Assembly: GCA_025786725.1 (NCBI GenBank)
Contig: JAHLTZ010000032.1
Coordinates: 1 to 64,000 of the forward strand
Origin: Syncephalis fuscata
Taxonomy: Eukaryota; Zoopagomycota; Zoopagomycetes; Zoopagales; Piptocephalidaceae
Length of the DNA: 64,000 nucleotides
Direction: 5' to 3'
Part shown: in pieces, positions 36,905 through 48,669 of the stretch
Numbering within the stretch: position 1 is the stretch's first letter
Layout of the letters: each line of letters starts with the position of its first letter
The notes under the pieces: generated by a model
The model's database searches: none
Told to the model about the DNA's origin: nothing
What the model saw: the letters and a program-made list of their open reading frames with translations, nothing else
Program-made: the position numbers and the translations under genes

Positions 36905-37306
36905 ATGCTAATAATTTGCATCAATGGATACGGGGCAATTCTACACGATTCCATGCAACAGCCAGTTACCCGACGGATACGCAACCAAATGCCAAACAGC
37001 CCGGCCATCTGTAACGTTCTTTGCAAGCGCTATCCATCGATACCGGTCATACTATTCCGAGCTCCTACAGCCTTATACCGCTTTGACCGCCGCATCATTG
37101 TACCTTTACAGGATGGCCTGCTAATTTCCCGACCGATTCCGCCGCATTGCACTGCGTTAGTCCGGGGGCCTTCCCGTCTATTCTTCACCACTTGTCGCAA
37201 TATTTATGAACTTCGCCTACTTTTACGCAAACTAGGCCGTCTCACATTTTCCCCATCAAAATACTGCCATTCAACTCACAGTTGCCTTAATGTGTATGTC
37301 ACGTAA
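36905..37306 (+). CDS. Unrecognised ORF in a GC-richer island
   Basis: From ATG 36905 the frame stays open for 133 codons; it is open upstream to at least 36851. The stretch is clearly less AT-rich than its surroundings, as coding DNA is elsewhere in the window. The protein is basic, with a central part VPLQDGLLISRPIPPHCTAL and then RLFFTTCRNIYELRLLLRKL, and several cysteines. I recognise no family. Codons are mixed in third position, and the opposite strand is also partly open, so it could be a decayed gene or one exon of a larger gene. Confidence 0.4.
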   Translation: MLIICINGYGAILHDSMQQPVTRRIRNQMPNSPAICNVLCKRYPSIPVILFRAPTALYRFDRRIIVPLQDGLLISRPIPPHCTALVRGPSRLFFTTCRNIYELRLLLRKLGRLTFSPSKYCHSTHSCLNVYVT

Positions 37307-38633
37307 CTATATCCAGACACTTAGCTGAACAGTTGCTCATCTACGGTGGCTAGAAGCATGCAAATACGCTACTTACCCAATGTTGTTGCTGTGTAATCAG
37401 TTAGTATAATGCTTTACGCATCTTCCCACACTACTATCGCTACCACATAATACAGTCCATTTACCTGCATTATTATGGCTGTATAGCCATCCAAGCCATG
37501 GCCATCTATAGCGATATAGCCCAATTCTATCTATTAATTACAATATATATAACGAAATAAACAACCGATAATTAACGTGCTAAACTTTTATCCTTTTACT
37601 CCTTTTACACACTATGTTTATACATGCACTTTTTATACACAACTACCCCCCTCTAGCACACAGACTATCGCCGCAATACACTCTATCTGCATTCAAATGT
37701 ATTCTACTCGCTCTCTTGTATAGTATAGACCATAGCCGGCACAATTATCGCTAATATTGAAAGGCCGGCATGCGTACAATAACGGTATATTGTCACTGTT
37801 GCATCACGTGACACCTTTTTGTATATGACATAAATCGCCACTGTACATCAATATTTCTACATCTCAGCTTGATATTATGCTTTGTTTACCATTATAAAAC
37901 AATATAATATAATATATATATACTAAATTTTACTCGTAATCAATTTACACATTTTTTTGGCCAACTTTTTTTGCAAAAAAATTTGTTCTAAATTCTATAC
38001 CATTCCTTATAACTAAGCATGGGGAACTCGAATCCGGCAATCATTTCGCTATCTCTCAGTTATATAAGCCATGATTGGTAAAAAAACCTGCTATTTTTAC
38101 TATAATTTCAATAAATATGCCTATAATTCTAGATAATTACATCTGGTTGTACAGTATTTTTACCACCGACTTACCTTCATCTAAGACAGCTGTTGTTTTA
38201 GATAAAATATTTAATGTATTTGTTTTGGTTACACACGCATTTTACTTTTAATTTTCTATGACCATCGTCACCATCTAAATAAAGTATTTATATGATTTTT
38301 ATTATTTATAATAACTATGACTGTAATGTAGATTTATTTATTTTTACTACAAAGTGTTAATATGATTGTAGTTGACATAATACAGGTTATTGTTACTTAA
38401 TATTATCAAGGTGTAAAGCTTTGACATTTGATGTTAAAAATACGTTAATATTAACACTTTGTGTTAAAAATGCACAAATGTTACTATTTATTATAATTGA
38501 AGCAAAATTTAAAATTACTTTTCTTATTTTAATCCAATAAATTATTTCTTATTAAATTAGCTAATTAGTTAATTAGTTAGTTATTTAATTGTCTACCTAT
38601 ATTATTTTTTTAATATTTATAAACGTTGCCCTT
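37307..38633. other. AT-rich non-coding stretch
   Basis: No gene recognised on either strand. Confidence 0.5.
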
Positions 38634-38880
38634 TATGCTATTAATTGTTTAAAATGCCATTTATTTAGTCAGATTGGCTATAGGGAAAGTGGCTGTTTAA
38701 TAAACGACATTTATGATAATTATATTAATAGTAATCTTACATTATAAATATGCCCAAAATGTAATAGTAGAATATTAAAAAATAGAAGAGACCATTCAGA
38801 TGCAATAATCCATACTGTATGTAGATGTAACAACAACAAATGCGGAATGACATGAAATATCAATCATATGGCTTTTATAT
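38634..38880 (+). repeat. Repeat A, third (diverged, partial) copy
   Basis: Same orientation as the left copy at 30800-31035: ATTGTTTAAAATGCCATTTA against ATTGTTCAAAATACCATTTA, then GATTGGCTATAGGGAAAGTG, and the end CAATCATATGGCT. It is more diverged than the inverted pair and lacks the outer part. Confidence 0.8.
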
Positions 38881-39360
38881 ATCTATACTATTATATATCA
38901 TTATATGATAAATTGGATACATTATATTGCTATAAGTTTTAATTACATATAGCTTGTTAAATGAATAAGGTAAATAAATTGAGATTTACTAATAGTAAAG
39001 ATAGAGTCATAAATAATTTATGGTGTCAAACGACGATTAGCTATGTTGAAGGTATTGAGCACATTTGCATGATCAATGAGCGAAATTAGACGACATTTAT
39101 AAATAATAGTGTTAGAACAAAAATAAAATAACTTTGGATACAGAAAGGCTAGGCGAGTATAGAATGATATATAAAATGGTGAATGTACAATGAGAAAGCA
39201 TATAAAACAATGTTAAAATTATAGTGTGTATAGTGCAATGAGGGAAATGAGTAAAGTATGTTGGAACATATAAACAATAGAATGCGTCTAGTATATTATA
39301 GACTGATATATAGTAGTGTGGAATGGAATGGGAGTAATATAAATGAATAGAGTATATATG

Positions 39361-39620
39361 TGTACTGGTTATATGCATACTGGATAATAAATCTATAATG
39401 ACAAGTATCTGATGACTAATGTCACTCACCGCCCATCATCATGCTCAATAGATTGGATGTTATTAAATATTAGTCATTTGACCACCAAACAAACAATAAG
39501 TGTGATGATGTGACGATTAAATCAAGCTCACCACTTGTCCCCATGTTCAATAAACAAAAATGTAGTTCAACTATGCGAATGTTACAAAATATAATTATTT
39601 GACACCCAAATCACACTAAA
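39361..39620 (+). repeat. Dispersed repeat C, copy 2
   Basis: Matches 23285-23460 in the same orientation; the best part is 39363-39480. It lies between the third and right copies of repeat A. Confidence 0.55.
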
Positions 39621-39790
39621 TTGTTAATAGATTGTTTACTATTAGTGTAATAACACTTGTTGCCATCATGGCTAAACTTTACTTTGACTCCCACATCTGG
39701 AATCCTCAAAGCAAAATTCGTTCCAATTGAAGTCCTACTGTTATTTACAACAAATATAGTTATAGTGTTTTTATTTGACTACTTTGAAAT

Positions 39791-40270
39791 TCACGAGGCC
39801 TATCGTTGTTGCTGTTGACCATGTGCAGAAAGATTGATTGAATATTAATAGGAGCCATATGATTACAATTCCATGCCATTTCGCAATTGTTGTTATTGCA
39901 TTTACATACACTATGTATTATTGCATCTGAATGGTCTTTTCTATTTTCTAATATTCTACTGTTGCATTTTGAGCATATCTATGATGTAAGATTAAGATTA
40001 ATATAATTATTATAAAAGTCGTTTATTAAACAGCCACTTTTCTTATAGCCAATCTGATTAAATAAATGGTATTTTGAACAATTAATATTATAATGACAAT
40101 ATATATATATTAAAGCAATAATAAAAATAACTAATTACATTAAATTACTGTATTGATAATTACACATGAATTAGTCAATGTTAAATGCAATATTATATAT
40201 GGAATAGCAATGGATGAGTGTTTAATTGTACTTAAAAGTAGAGTGAAATGAGTAAATAAAAAATATAAGA
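39791..40270 (-). repeat. Inverted repeat A, right copy
   Basis: Reverse complement of 30622-31093. The outer end lies about 190 bases upstream of the leucyl-tRNA synthetase start codon. Small differences occur, for example CTATGTATTATTGCATCTGA against the partner's TCAGATACAATAATCCATAC. Confidence 0.88.
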
Positions 40271-40459
40271 GTCAAAGTACAGTAGCTCCAAAATTTAATC
40301 GGATTTTAATTTAATCTCAGATCACGTGGGTAGATCATAGAATAAAGAGCTCTTTTTAAATTTTCTTCTCTTGCTCTTGCTTTCTCTTTCGTACACTCAC
40401 GCACGCATTGTCCGTTTCTCCGCGATTCAGGTCGTGTACTGCTGTTTAATTTCGTCATA

Positions 40460-43400
40460 ATGTCTGCTGTTGAACAAAAGAAGCCTGTCGTTGAGGCTAG
40501 TCCAGCTGATGAGCCAAAGAAAGTGAGTATAGCGAATAGAAGGCGTGTGTATTTCAACTTATTTGATTCTATAGACACATAAGCGCGATGTTCTGCGCTC
40601 ATTTGAGCCAGTCGCCCAGTCGATATGGAAGAAAAAACGTGTTTTTGAACAAAATGCTCCCACCGTAGACGATTGCTCCGCGGACGATGGCGATGCTATG
40701 CGTGCCTTTCAAGAAAAGTTTTTAGTAACTTTTCCATATCCTTATATGAATGGCCGTTTGCACTTGGGACACGCCTTCACCTTTACAAAGGCAGAGTTTG
40801 CCACAGGATATATGTTGCTTAAAGGTAGACGGGCACTATTTCCATTTGGTTTGCATTGTACAGGCATGCCAATTAAAGCTTGTGCTGATAAGTTAAAACG
40901 GGAAATTGAGCTATTTGGTATCAACTTTGATGCACCACAGCCACTTGAAGAGGCTGTGAAATCACTGTCGATTGAAAGCAATGAGGGAGCTGTTGCGGCT
41001 GCCAAAAAGCACTCAAAAGTTGCAGCCAAGACTGGTAACGTCACTTATCAGTACGAAATTATGTTATCCAATGGTGTGCCACGTGAAGAAATCCATCGAT
41101 TTGCCGATCCACTTCAATGGCTCAGCTACTTCCCCGATCTTGCTCTTAAAGATATCGAGGCATTGGGCTGCAAGAATGATACACGCCGTTCATTTATCAC
41201 TACTGATGTTAATCCATATTACGATTCATTTGTTCGTTGGCAAATGAATAAGCTATACGCACTTGGCAAGATCAAGTTTGGTGAGCGTTATACAATCTAC
41301 TCGCCATTGGATGGCCAGCCATGCATGGACCACGATCGTCAAACTGGCGAAGGTGTTGGCCCACAAGAATACACTGGTATTAAGATGGAAGTTGCCGAAT
41401 GGTCAGCAAATTGCGCTGCACTTTCTGAACAATTTGCCGGTAAACGAGTCTATTTGGTTGCTGCGACCTTTAGACCAGAGACAATGTACGCTTATAATGT
41501 ATAATTATATGGTAGACTAACATTATTTTAGGTATGGTCAAACAAATTGCTTTGTAGGCACTGCCATTGAGTACGGCTTCTTTGAAGTTAACGATACCGA
41601 TGTGTATGTCTGTACAGAACGTGCTGCTCGTAACATGTGCTTCCAAGGCTTTTCAAAGCAAAAGGGTGTACATGTTAGACTAGCTACTGTTCAAGGTAGC
41701 GATCTAATTGGTACTCGTGTTAAGGCACCACTATCTATTTACAAGGAAGTCTATGTGCTACCCATGGACAATGTTTTGCCTACAAAGGTAAGTAATTATA
41801 ATAGATTAATTTATTAATGTTGTATTAATGTTTTATTATTATTGTCATTTTTATTATTGTCATTTTTATTATTTGTGCTTATTATTAACAGGGAACAGGT
41901 GTTGTTACTTCCGTACCCAGTGACTCGCCCGATGACTGTATGGCGTTGCAGGACTTGAAAAAGAAGCCCGACTACTACAAGATTGATCCATCATGGGTGG
42001 CCACCTATGACCCAGTACCAATTATTCGTTCGCCTGCTTATGGCGATTTGACTGCACCAGCCATTTGCAAAGAGAAGAAGATCCAAAGTCAAAAGGATCG
42101 TATTGCGTTGGCTGAAGCAAAAGATATGGCGTACAAAGAAGGCTTTTATAACGGAACTATGATTGTAGGCGACTTTGTCGATGCACCTGTACAAGAAGCC
42201 AAACCAAAGATTCGTGAACAATTGATAGCTCAAGGTGATGCCTTTATTTACAATGAGCCTGAGTCATTGATCATGTCGCGTTCCGGCGACGAGTGTGTTG
42301 TCAATCTTTGCGATCAATGGTATCTTGACTACGGTGAGACGGAATGGCGTGCAGTAACTGAGCGCTGTCTTTCTCGATTGAATACATACGGCGAAGAGAC
42401 ACGCCATCAATTTGAACACACCATTGGATGGTTAAATCAATGGGCCTGTGCTCGTTCATTTGGTCTTGGTACTAAATTGCCATGGGATCCACAGTTCCTT
42501 GTCGAATCACTTTCGGACTCGACCATTTATATGGCCTACTATACAGTAGCACATTTCCTACATGGCGACACATTAGATGGTCATCGTCCTGGTCCAGCCG
42601 GTATTCGTCCTGACCAGATGACTGATGCCGTTTGGGAGTATTTGTTGGGCAGTGGCGAATTGCCAGCTGATACTGATATTCCAGCCGATACATTGCGTGC
42701 TATGCGACGTGAATTTCTTTACTTCTACCCAATGGATCTACGTGTGTCTGGCAAGGATTTAATTCAAAACCATTTGACATTTGCCCTGTATAATCACACG
42801 GCTTTATTCCCCGAGTCTCAATGGCCACTAGGTATTCGTGCTAACGGCCATTTGCTACTAAATCGTCAAAAAATGAGCAGAGTACTGGTAACTTCCTTAC
42901 GGTCGTTGATGCGATTGAAAAGTTTGGTGCCGACGCTACACGTGTCGCTTTGGCCGATGCTGGCGATGCCATTGAGGACGCCAACTTTGAGGATGCAACA
43001 GCGAACGCAGCAATTCTACGTCTCTTCACGCTAATGGAATGGATCGAGGAGATGCTACAGCCAAATGCGCCACTTCGTGATGGCCCATCCGACTCATTCC
43101 ACGACCAAGTGTTTGCCAACGAAATGACACGTCTTATCCAGCTAACCGACGAAGCTTACAGCAACTTTATGTTCCGTGAAGCACTTAAGAACGGATTCTA
43201 CGAATTCCAATCAGCTCGTGATTGGTATCGTGAAGCAACAGCCGGTGAAGGCATGCATCGCGATCTAATTAACAAGTTTATTGAAGCACAAACTTTGATG
43301 CTTGCTCCAGTAGCACCCCATTGGGCAGAACATGTCTGGTCGACATTGTTGCACAAAGACACATCAATTATGGTCGCTTGTTGGCCAGAAACGCCTACCA

Positions 43401-43942
43401 AAGAAGCCGACGTTGCTCTATTGGATGCAGCTGATTATGTACGCAAATTGCTAAAACGTGTGCGTGACTTGGAGACTAGCTCACAAAAGAAAGGCAAGGG
43501 TAAAGGCAAGCCAGCGCCGGCCTTTGACGCATCTAAACCAAAGGCGCTTGCTATCATGATGGCTGCCAACTTCCCTGAATGGCAAGAAGCAGCTATTATT
43601 ATAATGAAAGAATCATTTGACAGGACGACAAAACAATTCGACGATGTGACCATCCGCCGTGTTCTAGGCGAGCGTGGCCTACTTAAAGACAAACAAATGA
43701 TGCCATTTGTACAGGAAATTAAGAAGCGCGTTGCCATTAACGGTCCATCGGCCCTCGATCGTGCCATCACTTTTGACGAACACGAGACGCTAAAACAAGT
43801 CATTAAGCTATTTGAACGCGCACTCAACTACAATGAAATCACTATCTCTTTGGCTGAATCGATCCCGGCCGAGGATCCATTGCGTCGCAAAGCTGATGGT
43901 GCAGTGCCAGGCGAGCCTACAGTTCATTTCTGGAATATTTAA
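40460..43942 (+). CDS. LARS1: Cytosolic leucyl-tRNA synthetase (one-base lesion in the KMSKS motif)
   Basis: Four exons: 40460-40522, 40575-41485, 41532-41787, 41892-43942; about 1,093 aa, normal for the eukaryotic cytosolic enzyme. It attaches leucine to tRNA-Leu. The class I HIGH motif is HLGH in VTFPYPYMNGRLHLGHAF. Other landmarks: PFGLHCTGMPIKACADKLKR, ATFRPETMYGQTNCFVG (split by the intron with donor GTACGC), and MDLRVSGKDLIQNHL. At 42868-42885 the frame reads AAA ATG AGC AGA GTA; the expected KMSKSTGNF needs one extra A at 42879. Everything after that is conserved in the shifted frame, to the end at WNI. The gene is probably intact in life with an assembly deletion; a second copy was not seen here. 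Confidence 0.93.
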
Positions 43943-45499
43943 TTGATGTTTACTGAATTAAATATTTTATAATAAATTTATGTTTACCATAAGGAAAATT
44001 GGAAAAATACACTGTTTTTAAATTTCATTATAATAAAAGCGTCTATTTCAATATTATCAATGCTAATTTTTACAGAACATGTTTTTGTATTGTATTTCTT
44101 GAGTTGCATTTGCCACCAGTATATCGTTAAAAGTCTTTTAACAAATAAACACAATTGACTAAACTATGTAAATAAAGTTTTAAATTAAAATTGTTACATT
44201 TATTGTGATTCTTTTTTTCCTATCAAGCAATTTTTAGCTTTGTAACTTTATTATTCAACAGTATAATAAATACATAGTATTATTACTCAAATAATAAAAA
44301 TGTTTTTATAATTTTTATTAAATTACTATTAAAACATTTGACTAAGCTAATAATACTAACTCTTTTTTCTCTTAGTTATTTGGTCAAAATTACATCACTT
44401 TTACTATTGTTGTAACAGTGTAATTCTTTTTTATCAAATTAAGAGCAGACCAAGCTTTATAATAATAAATAATAGCATTTATTAAGCTATTAAAATTGTT
44501 AGTGTATATTAAATAATTAAATATGTATTTGATACTTTTACTTGTACATTTTTTGGCTTTACATTTGGCAATGTAACAGCATCATTTGTAATAGATTTAA
44601 TAGTAGATTTAATAGTATTGTTACCAGAATTATATGAAAAACTATTAAAATGTTTAATATTACACTGGATAATTTCTACTAGACCAGTCTTTTGCTTTTT
44701 GGCAGTCAAAACAGACTGACATTGTTGCTAAAACGGTTTTTATGAATACAAATAAGCTGTAATTTTGTTGAATCACTATTTTTCCTCTTAAAATTGCGAC
44801 AGTTAACAAGCTTAAACTCGCCAACAGCAGCCCTTAGTTCTTCGATACTGTTAAGTATAGCTTTTTATATATTTTGGTAGACATTTGGTAGATTTTTCAA
44901 AACAATATATTTTGATAAATAAAGAATTGGTGTATTTTTCTAAATTTTCTTATAATAAATTTATATTTACCATAGTCATTTAATTTGATTTTTGTGTACA
45001 ATTGACTACATTTTCACACTGTAATAATGTGTGCTGCCTCGGTGATTGGTTGGTGTCTCCATGCGTTAAATAAAGAACATTATTAGAATATAAATATTGA
45101 TGAGGAATGTAGTCTATATTGTTTATTGTACAATAATTACAGTGTACTTGGACACCTTGGGCACAAAAACCAATATTGCTATTTATTTAGCTGTCTTATT
45201 TATTTTTATATTGCCATTAGATTAATATTAAACAAATTATTAGCAGCTTAAAATGGCTTGGTGTTAAACAACTACATTTAATAGAAATATATAAACTTGA
45301 ATTATAAGTTTACTCTATGAAACATGAAATCGGGCGTTAATATTAATAGTCAAATAATCAAATCATAGAAACAGTATCATCATTAAAATAAAACCATATG
45401 TTTATTACTGTAAGTTTGCATAGCTGGATAAACACAACTAATCACATTCTTGTTGGCAATATAATAGCATTATTAATTAAAGTTGCATAAACTAGAGCA
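43943..45499. other. AT-rich non-coding stretch
   Basis: No gene recognised. It lies between the synthetase 3' end and block B copy 2. Confidence 0.5.
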
Positions 45500-45634
45500 T
45501 TGGCTAAAACTTGCTATATAAATGAGCTGACCGGCAGCAGTTAAATGATATTGTTTTCCACCGATCATATACCTAAAGCATATTAAACTAGCACTTCAAT
45601 TACGCATCAAATGCCAATGACTTGAATGCACCAG

Positions 45635-45832
45635 TTACGGAAAAGAAGTGCAGCTGCGGCAGGTGCCATTAGGACCTTCACATGGAGTGCCGCCCCAGCA
45701 TTGACTTCTTTTAGCCAATGCGAATAATTGGCCATTATCAGAACCTGTTGAAGTTGGAACAGCATCCACCATGGCTGTAATAGCTGCAAAAGCTACGAGG
45801 GCGGTGCAAACGACGGCGATGGAAAGCTTCAT
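45635..45832 (-). CDS. Secreted cysteine-rich peptide precursor, copy 2 (65 aa)
   Basis: Same architecture as the gene at 33161: signal peptide (residues 1-24), pro-segment ending KR at 41-42, mature peptide with four cysteines. The only protein difference is Ala10 to Thr in the signal peptide, from one base change. The flanking DNA of block B has diverged much more, so the coding sequence is either under strong constraint or recently homogenised by gene conversion. A leader motif (TCAACGAATCAAC, 45839-45851) lies just upstream. Confidence 0.8.
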   Translation of the reverse strand: MKLSIAVVCTALVAFAAITAMVDAVPTSTGSDNGQLFALAKRSQCWGGTPCEGPNGTCRSCTSFP

Positions 45833-45838
45833 GGCGAC

Positions 45839-45851
45839 GTTGATTCGTTGA
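45839..45851 (-). promoter_or_regulatory. Conserved 5' leader motif, variant
   Basis: On the minus strand TCAACGAATCAAC, one base different from the motif at 33142 and 3652, seven bases upstream of the start codon. Confidence 0.45.
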
Positions 45852-46900
45852 AATGAAGTAAAGCAAAAAGTAGAAGATGAGAGTATAGAGCAGAGTGTAG
45901 TGGATAATTGCCAGCAAGTAAGAGTGTGCGATAGTGAGTATTTGGTAGAAAGTAGAGTGTGATGATGATACTACTGGTCAGCTGTGTGAATGTTGTGGGC
46001 TATTTAACGTATATTGTGCTATGAAATTGTCCAATTATTGTATAGAGCAGCGGACTTAATAATTTATTACTCAATGTAGTAACGCAATGGATAAGAAATT
46101 GATGATGGGAAAAGATATTAATAGTATACCTATAAATGTATGTGTTATATTATAAGGAAATGCTAAATAAAGCATATTTCTAATATTGCTCTGGTGAGTC
46201 GTGTAAATTTCATGGGCCATTCCAATATATGGTTACGCCAAAACATCAAAAAGGTATTTTATGGAATACACCATTGATTCATTGTGGAAACCAATAATAG
46301 TACAGTCACATAACGATTTGAATTGCGCGTATACCAATATACCGATGGTGTGCTATTATACAAATAAGCCACTACCTCGACCTACTCAGACATCTGAAAC
46401 AGCAATGCCGGTGATTTATACATATATTTCAGGGACGCGCATATCAATCTGCGCTTTTATTATGCAATTCGGACATTTAATAATGTAGCTTAGTTCTATA
46501 AAATAGTAATGGCGGCTTTGTTGTCTCCTCCATCAACTCAAGTTTTAATATTTATAAGGAACCAAACCATGCACAATACTAATGCACCGCAAATTAGTAA
46601 ATTATATGGCATTTTTGTATAAACATATACTGCTATGTGCAAACCAGCCATAGCTCTAAATTATAAAATGTACTGATTGGTGCACCCGTATATTCTATAT
46701 TATTGAAATTCATGCAGAAATAGGCAGTGTGCGGATTTACAAATGCGCTATATCCAAATATGTAAATGCCAAACGCTGTACTATCTCCGACACTTCAAAT
46801 GATAGTTGGCCGAAATTAGCTGAGAATTTGCTGTGTAATAAGGGATGATGTAGTGTAATGCATCACAGCATCCTGAACAATAAATCATTTAATTCAATTA

Positions 46901-47868
46901 CTGATTCCACCAATCCTTGATGTAAAATAATATATATTTACCAAACTAGATACAACACAATTTTTAAACGCTAGAATACGCACATCAGATAGTTCTAGAC
47001 AGGTACTGTTAGTTTTGAATGCACAATGACAACAAACGACACATCAATCAGTATTCATTTGTAAATTAGTTGATAGTTATGCTACTGAGAATAATTTTAA
47101 TAATAAATTAAGCAACTTGTCTATAAAAGAATAAAGCAAAAGCTAATAAAACCAGTTGGTAGCGCAAACATTAATCGTTTTAATATGATAGAAAGTTCTA
47201 TAATAAAAGCAAACGTTTTTATCATACCAAATCACATTAAATTTATTAGAATTTAACGGGTATTTATGTGGATAGGATAGGATAATTAAAAACCAAATAA
47301 AACACAAGAAACCAGAAAGAATTTTGCATGAAATTCAATAAGCTGCAAAAGTTACATATATACTCATATAGTTGCATTTCTAAAATTGAAACAACAAACG
47401 CCATAATTAAATAACATTTTAGTATTGCTAAATTCTATACTGCTGTTTATTTGTATTCACAAATACTTGGAGTAACTCTTACAATAATGTAAACGTAAAA
47501 TGTGAATGCGATTGAAATATATTAGTACCAACTGGTAGTAAAGTATAAATAAATCTAATCAAACAATATCTCCAAACTTAGAGTACGAGTGAAATAAAAC
47601 GAGACAACACATATATTACAATGATATAAGCTATTTCAGAAAAACTTATTTAATTTGTGTGTTTAGCTATGTGATAGAATACATTCTGCAGCTGATGATT
47701 TATTGCATATTTAAAATTAGCATCACCTGATGTTGTTCATTAGATTATTGCTAACAAAAAGCAATGAATATAATTGGCTGACCATCCAAAAACCATTTTT
47801 ATATTACAAATAATTAATATTGTTGATACTGATTAACTATAATTATTTTATTTTATTTTTGTATATAT
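46901..47868. other. AT-rich non-coding stretch
   Basis: No gene recognised. Confidence 0.5.
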
Positions 47869-48669
47869 CTAACTGCATTTCTTATGTTTTAAAAAAGATA
47901 ATTGCGATCGATAACTAGTAGAAAAATTAAAAAATGGTCTGGCCTTATTACCAATAGGTTCACTGGAGATTGAACACACATCTGAACAGGCTTCGGATTG
48001 TTTAAAACACAAAAATATCCGGCGTATCCAGAGGGTCCATCGACGTAATGAAGTACGTCTGGGAGAACTTGATGAAATGTGATGTGATGCGGTTGCTGAG
48101 AAAATTGCCGGACAGGTGGTAATCGTAGCGATCGTATCGACAGGCGAGTCGACGCCACTCAATGAAGTCACGGATCGTGCACGATCAAGTATCATAGCAC
48201 ACTTTTTTTCCGTGATAATGGCGAGCGATTCTGTCTTTGTCTCGTTCAAGGACAGCCGGTAGGGCGGCGCGGCAATTTCTTCCAATGCTATTTGGTTTTC
48301 ATGGGCCGTGATAATAGAAGAATAAGAATCGAAAATAGGTGATGGAATGTCTATGCTTGCCGAATCGGCAGTGCTAATAGATATCATCGATGATGGTGTA
48401 TCAGGCGAGTAATATATATGAAACGATCCGTTTTCTCCATAGTCGCCATTCTCATCGCTGTAATTATTATTAAGATCGCCGGTGTAGATTGACTCAGGAA
48501 GAGTGTGCACAGGTTCGGCCGGCCGAATATCCATAATAAATCCTAAGGTGGGCGAGTCAACGCGCGGCATTGAAGCACACGAGTTGACTGATGATAAAAC
48601 GCTAATGGCCGTCACAACACTTGCAAGTTGTGGGTGACGGCGTTGGCGTTCAAAGCGATGCTTATACAT
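47869..48669 (-). CDS. Hypothetical serine/threonine-rich protein
   Basis: A single open frame of 266 codons from ATG 48669; the frame is open to 48735 but without an earlier ATG. The protein is rich in Ser, Thr, Ile and Asp (SIYTGDLNNNYSDENGDYGE, then SPDTPSSMISISTADSASID), with a basic, cysteine-containing end (RRWTLWIRRIFLCFKQSEAC). No signal peptide, clear membrane span or known domain. An acceptor-like ATGCAG at 48725 on the minus strand means an upstream exon is possible. The length and GC content favour a real gene; function is unknown. Confidence 0.5.
   Translation of the reverse strand: MYKHRFERQRRHPQLASVVTAISVLSSVNSCASMPRVDSPTLGFIMDIRPAEPVHTLPESIYTGDLNNNYSDENGDYGENGSFHIYYSPDTPSSMISISTADSASIDIPSPIFDSYSSIITAHENQIALEEIAAPPYRLSLNETKTESLAIITEKKCAMILDRARSVTSLSGVDSPVDTIATITTCPAIFSATASHHISSSSPRRTSLRRWTLWIRRIFLCFKQSEACSDVCSISSEPIGNKARPFFNFSTSYRSQLSFLKHKKCS

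Larger units (their letters stand above)
45500..46900 (-). repeat. Duplicated block B, copy 2 (inverted)
   Basis: Inverted relative to 31830-33500. Shared: peptide gene, its downstream sequence (CTTGCTATATAAATGAGCTG at 45509-45528), the 46440 region and the end TGTAATGCATCACAGCATCC near 46855-46874. Ends are approximate. Confidence 0.75.

Noticed and set aside
38010..38070. tRNA-like B box (ACTCGAATCCGGC)
   Set aside because: No matching A box or cloverleaf around it.
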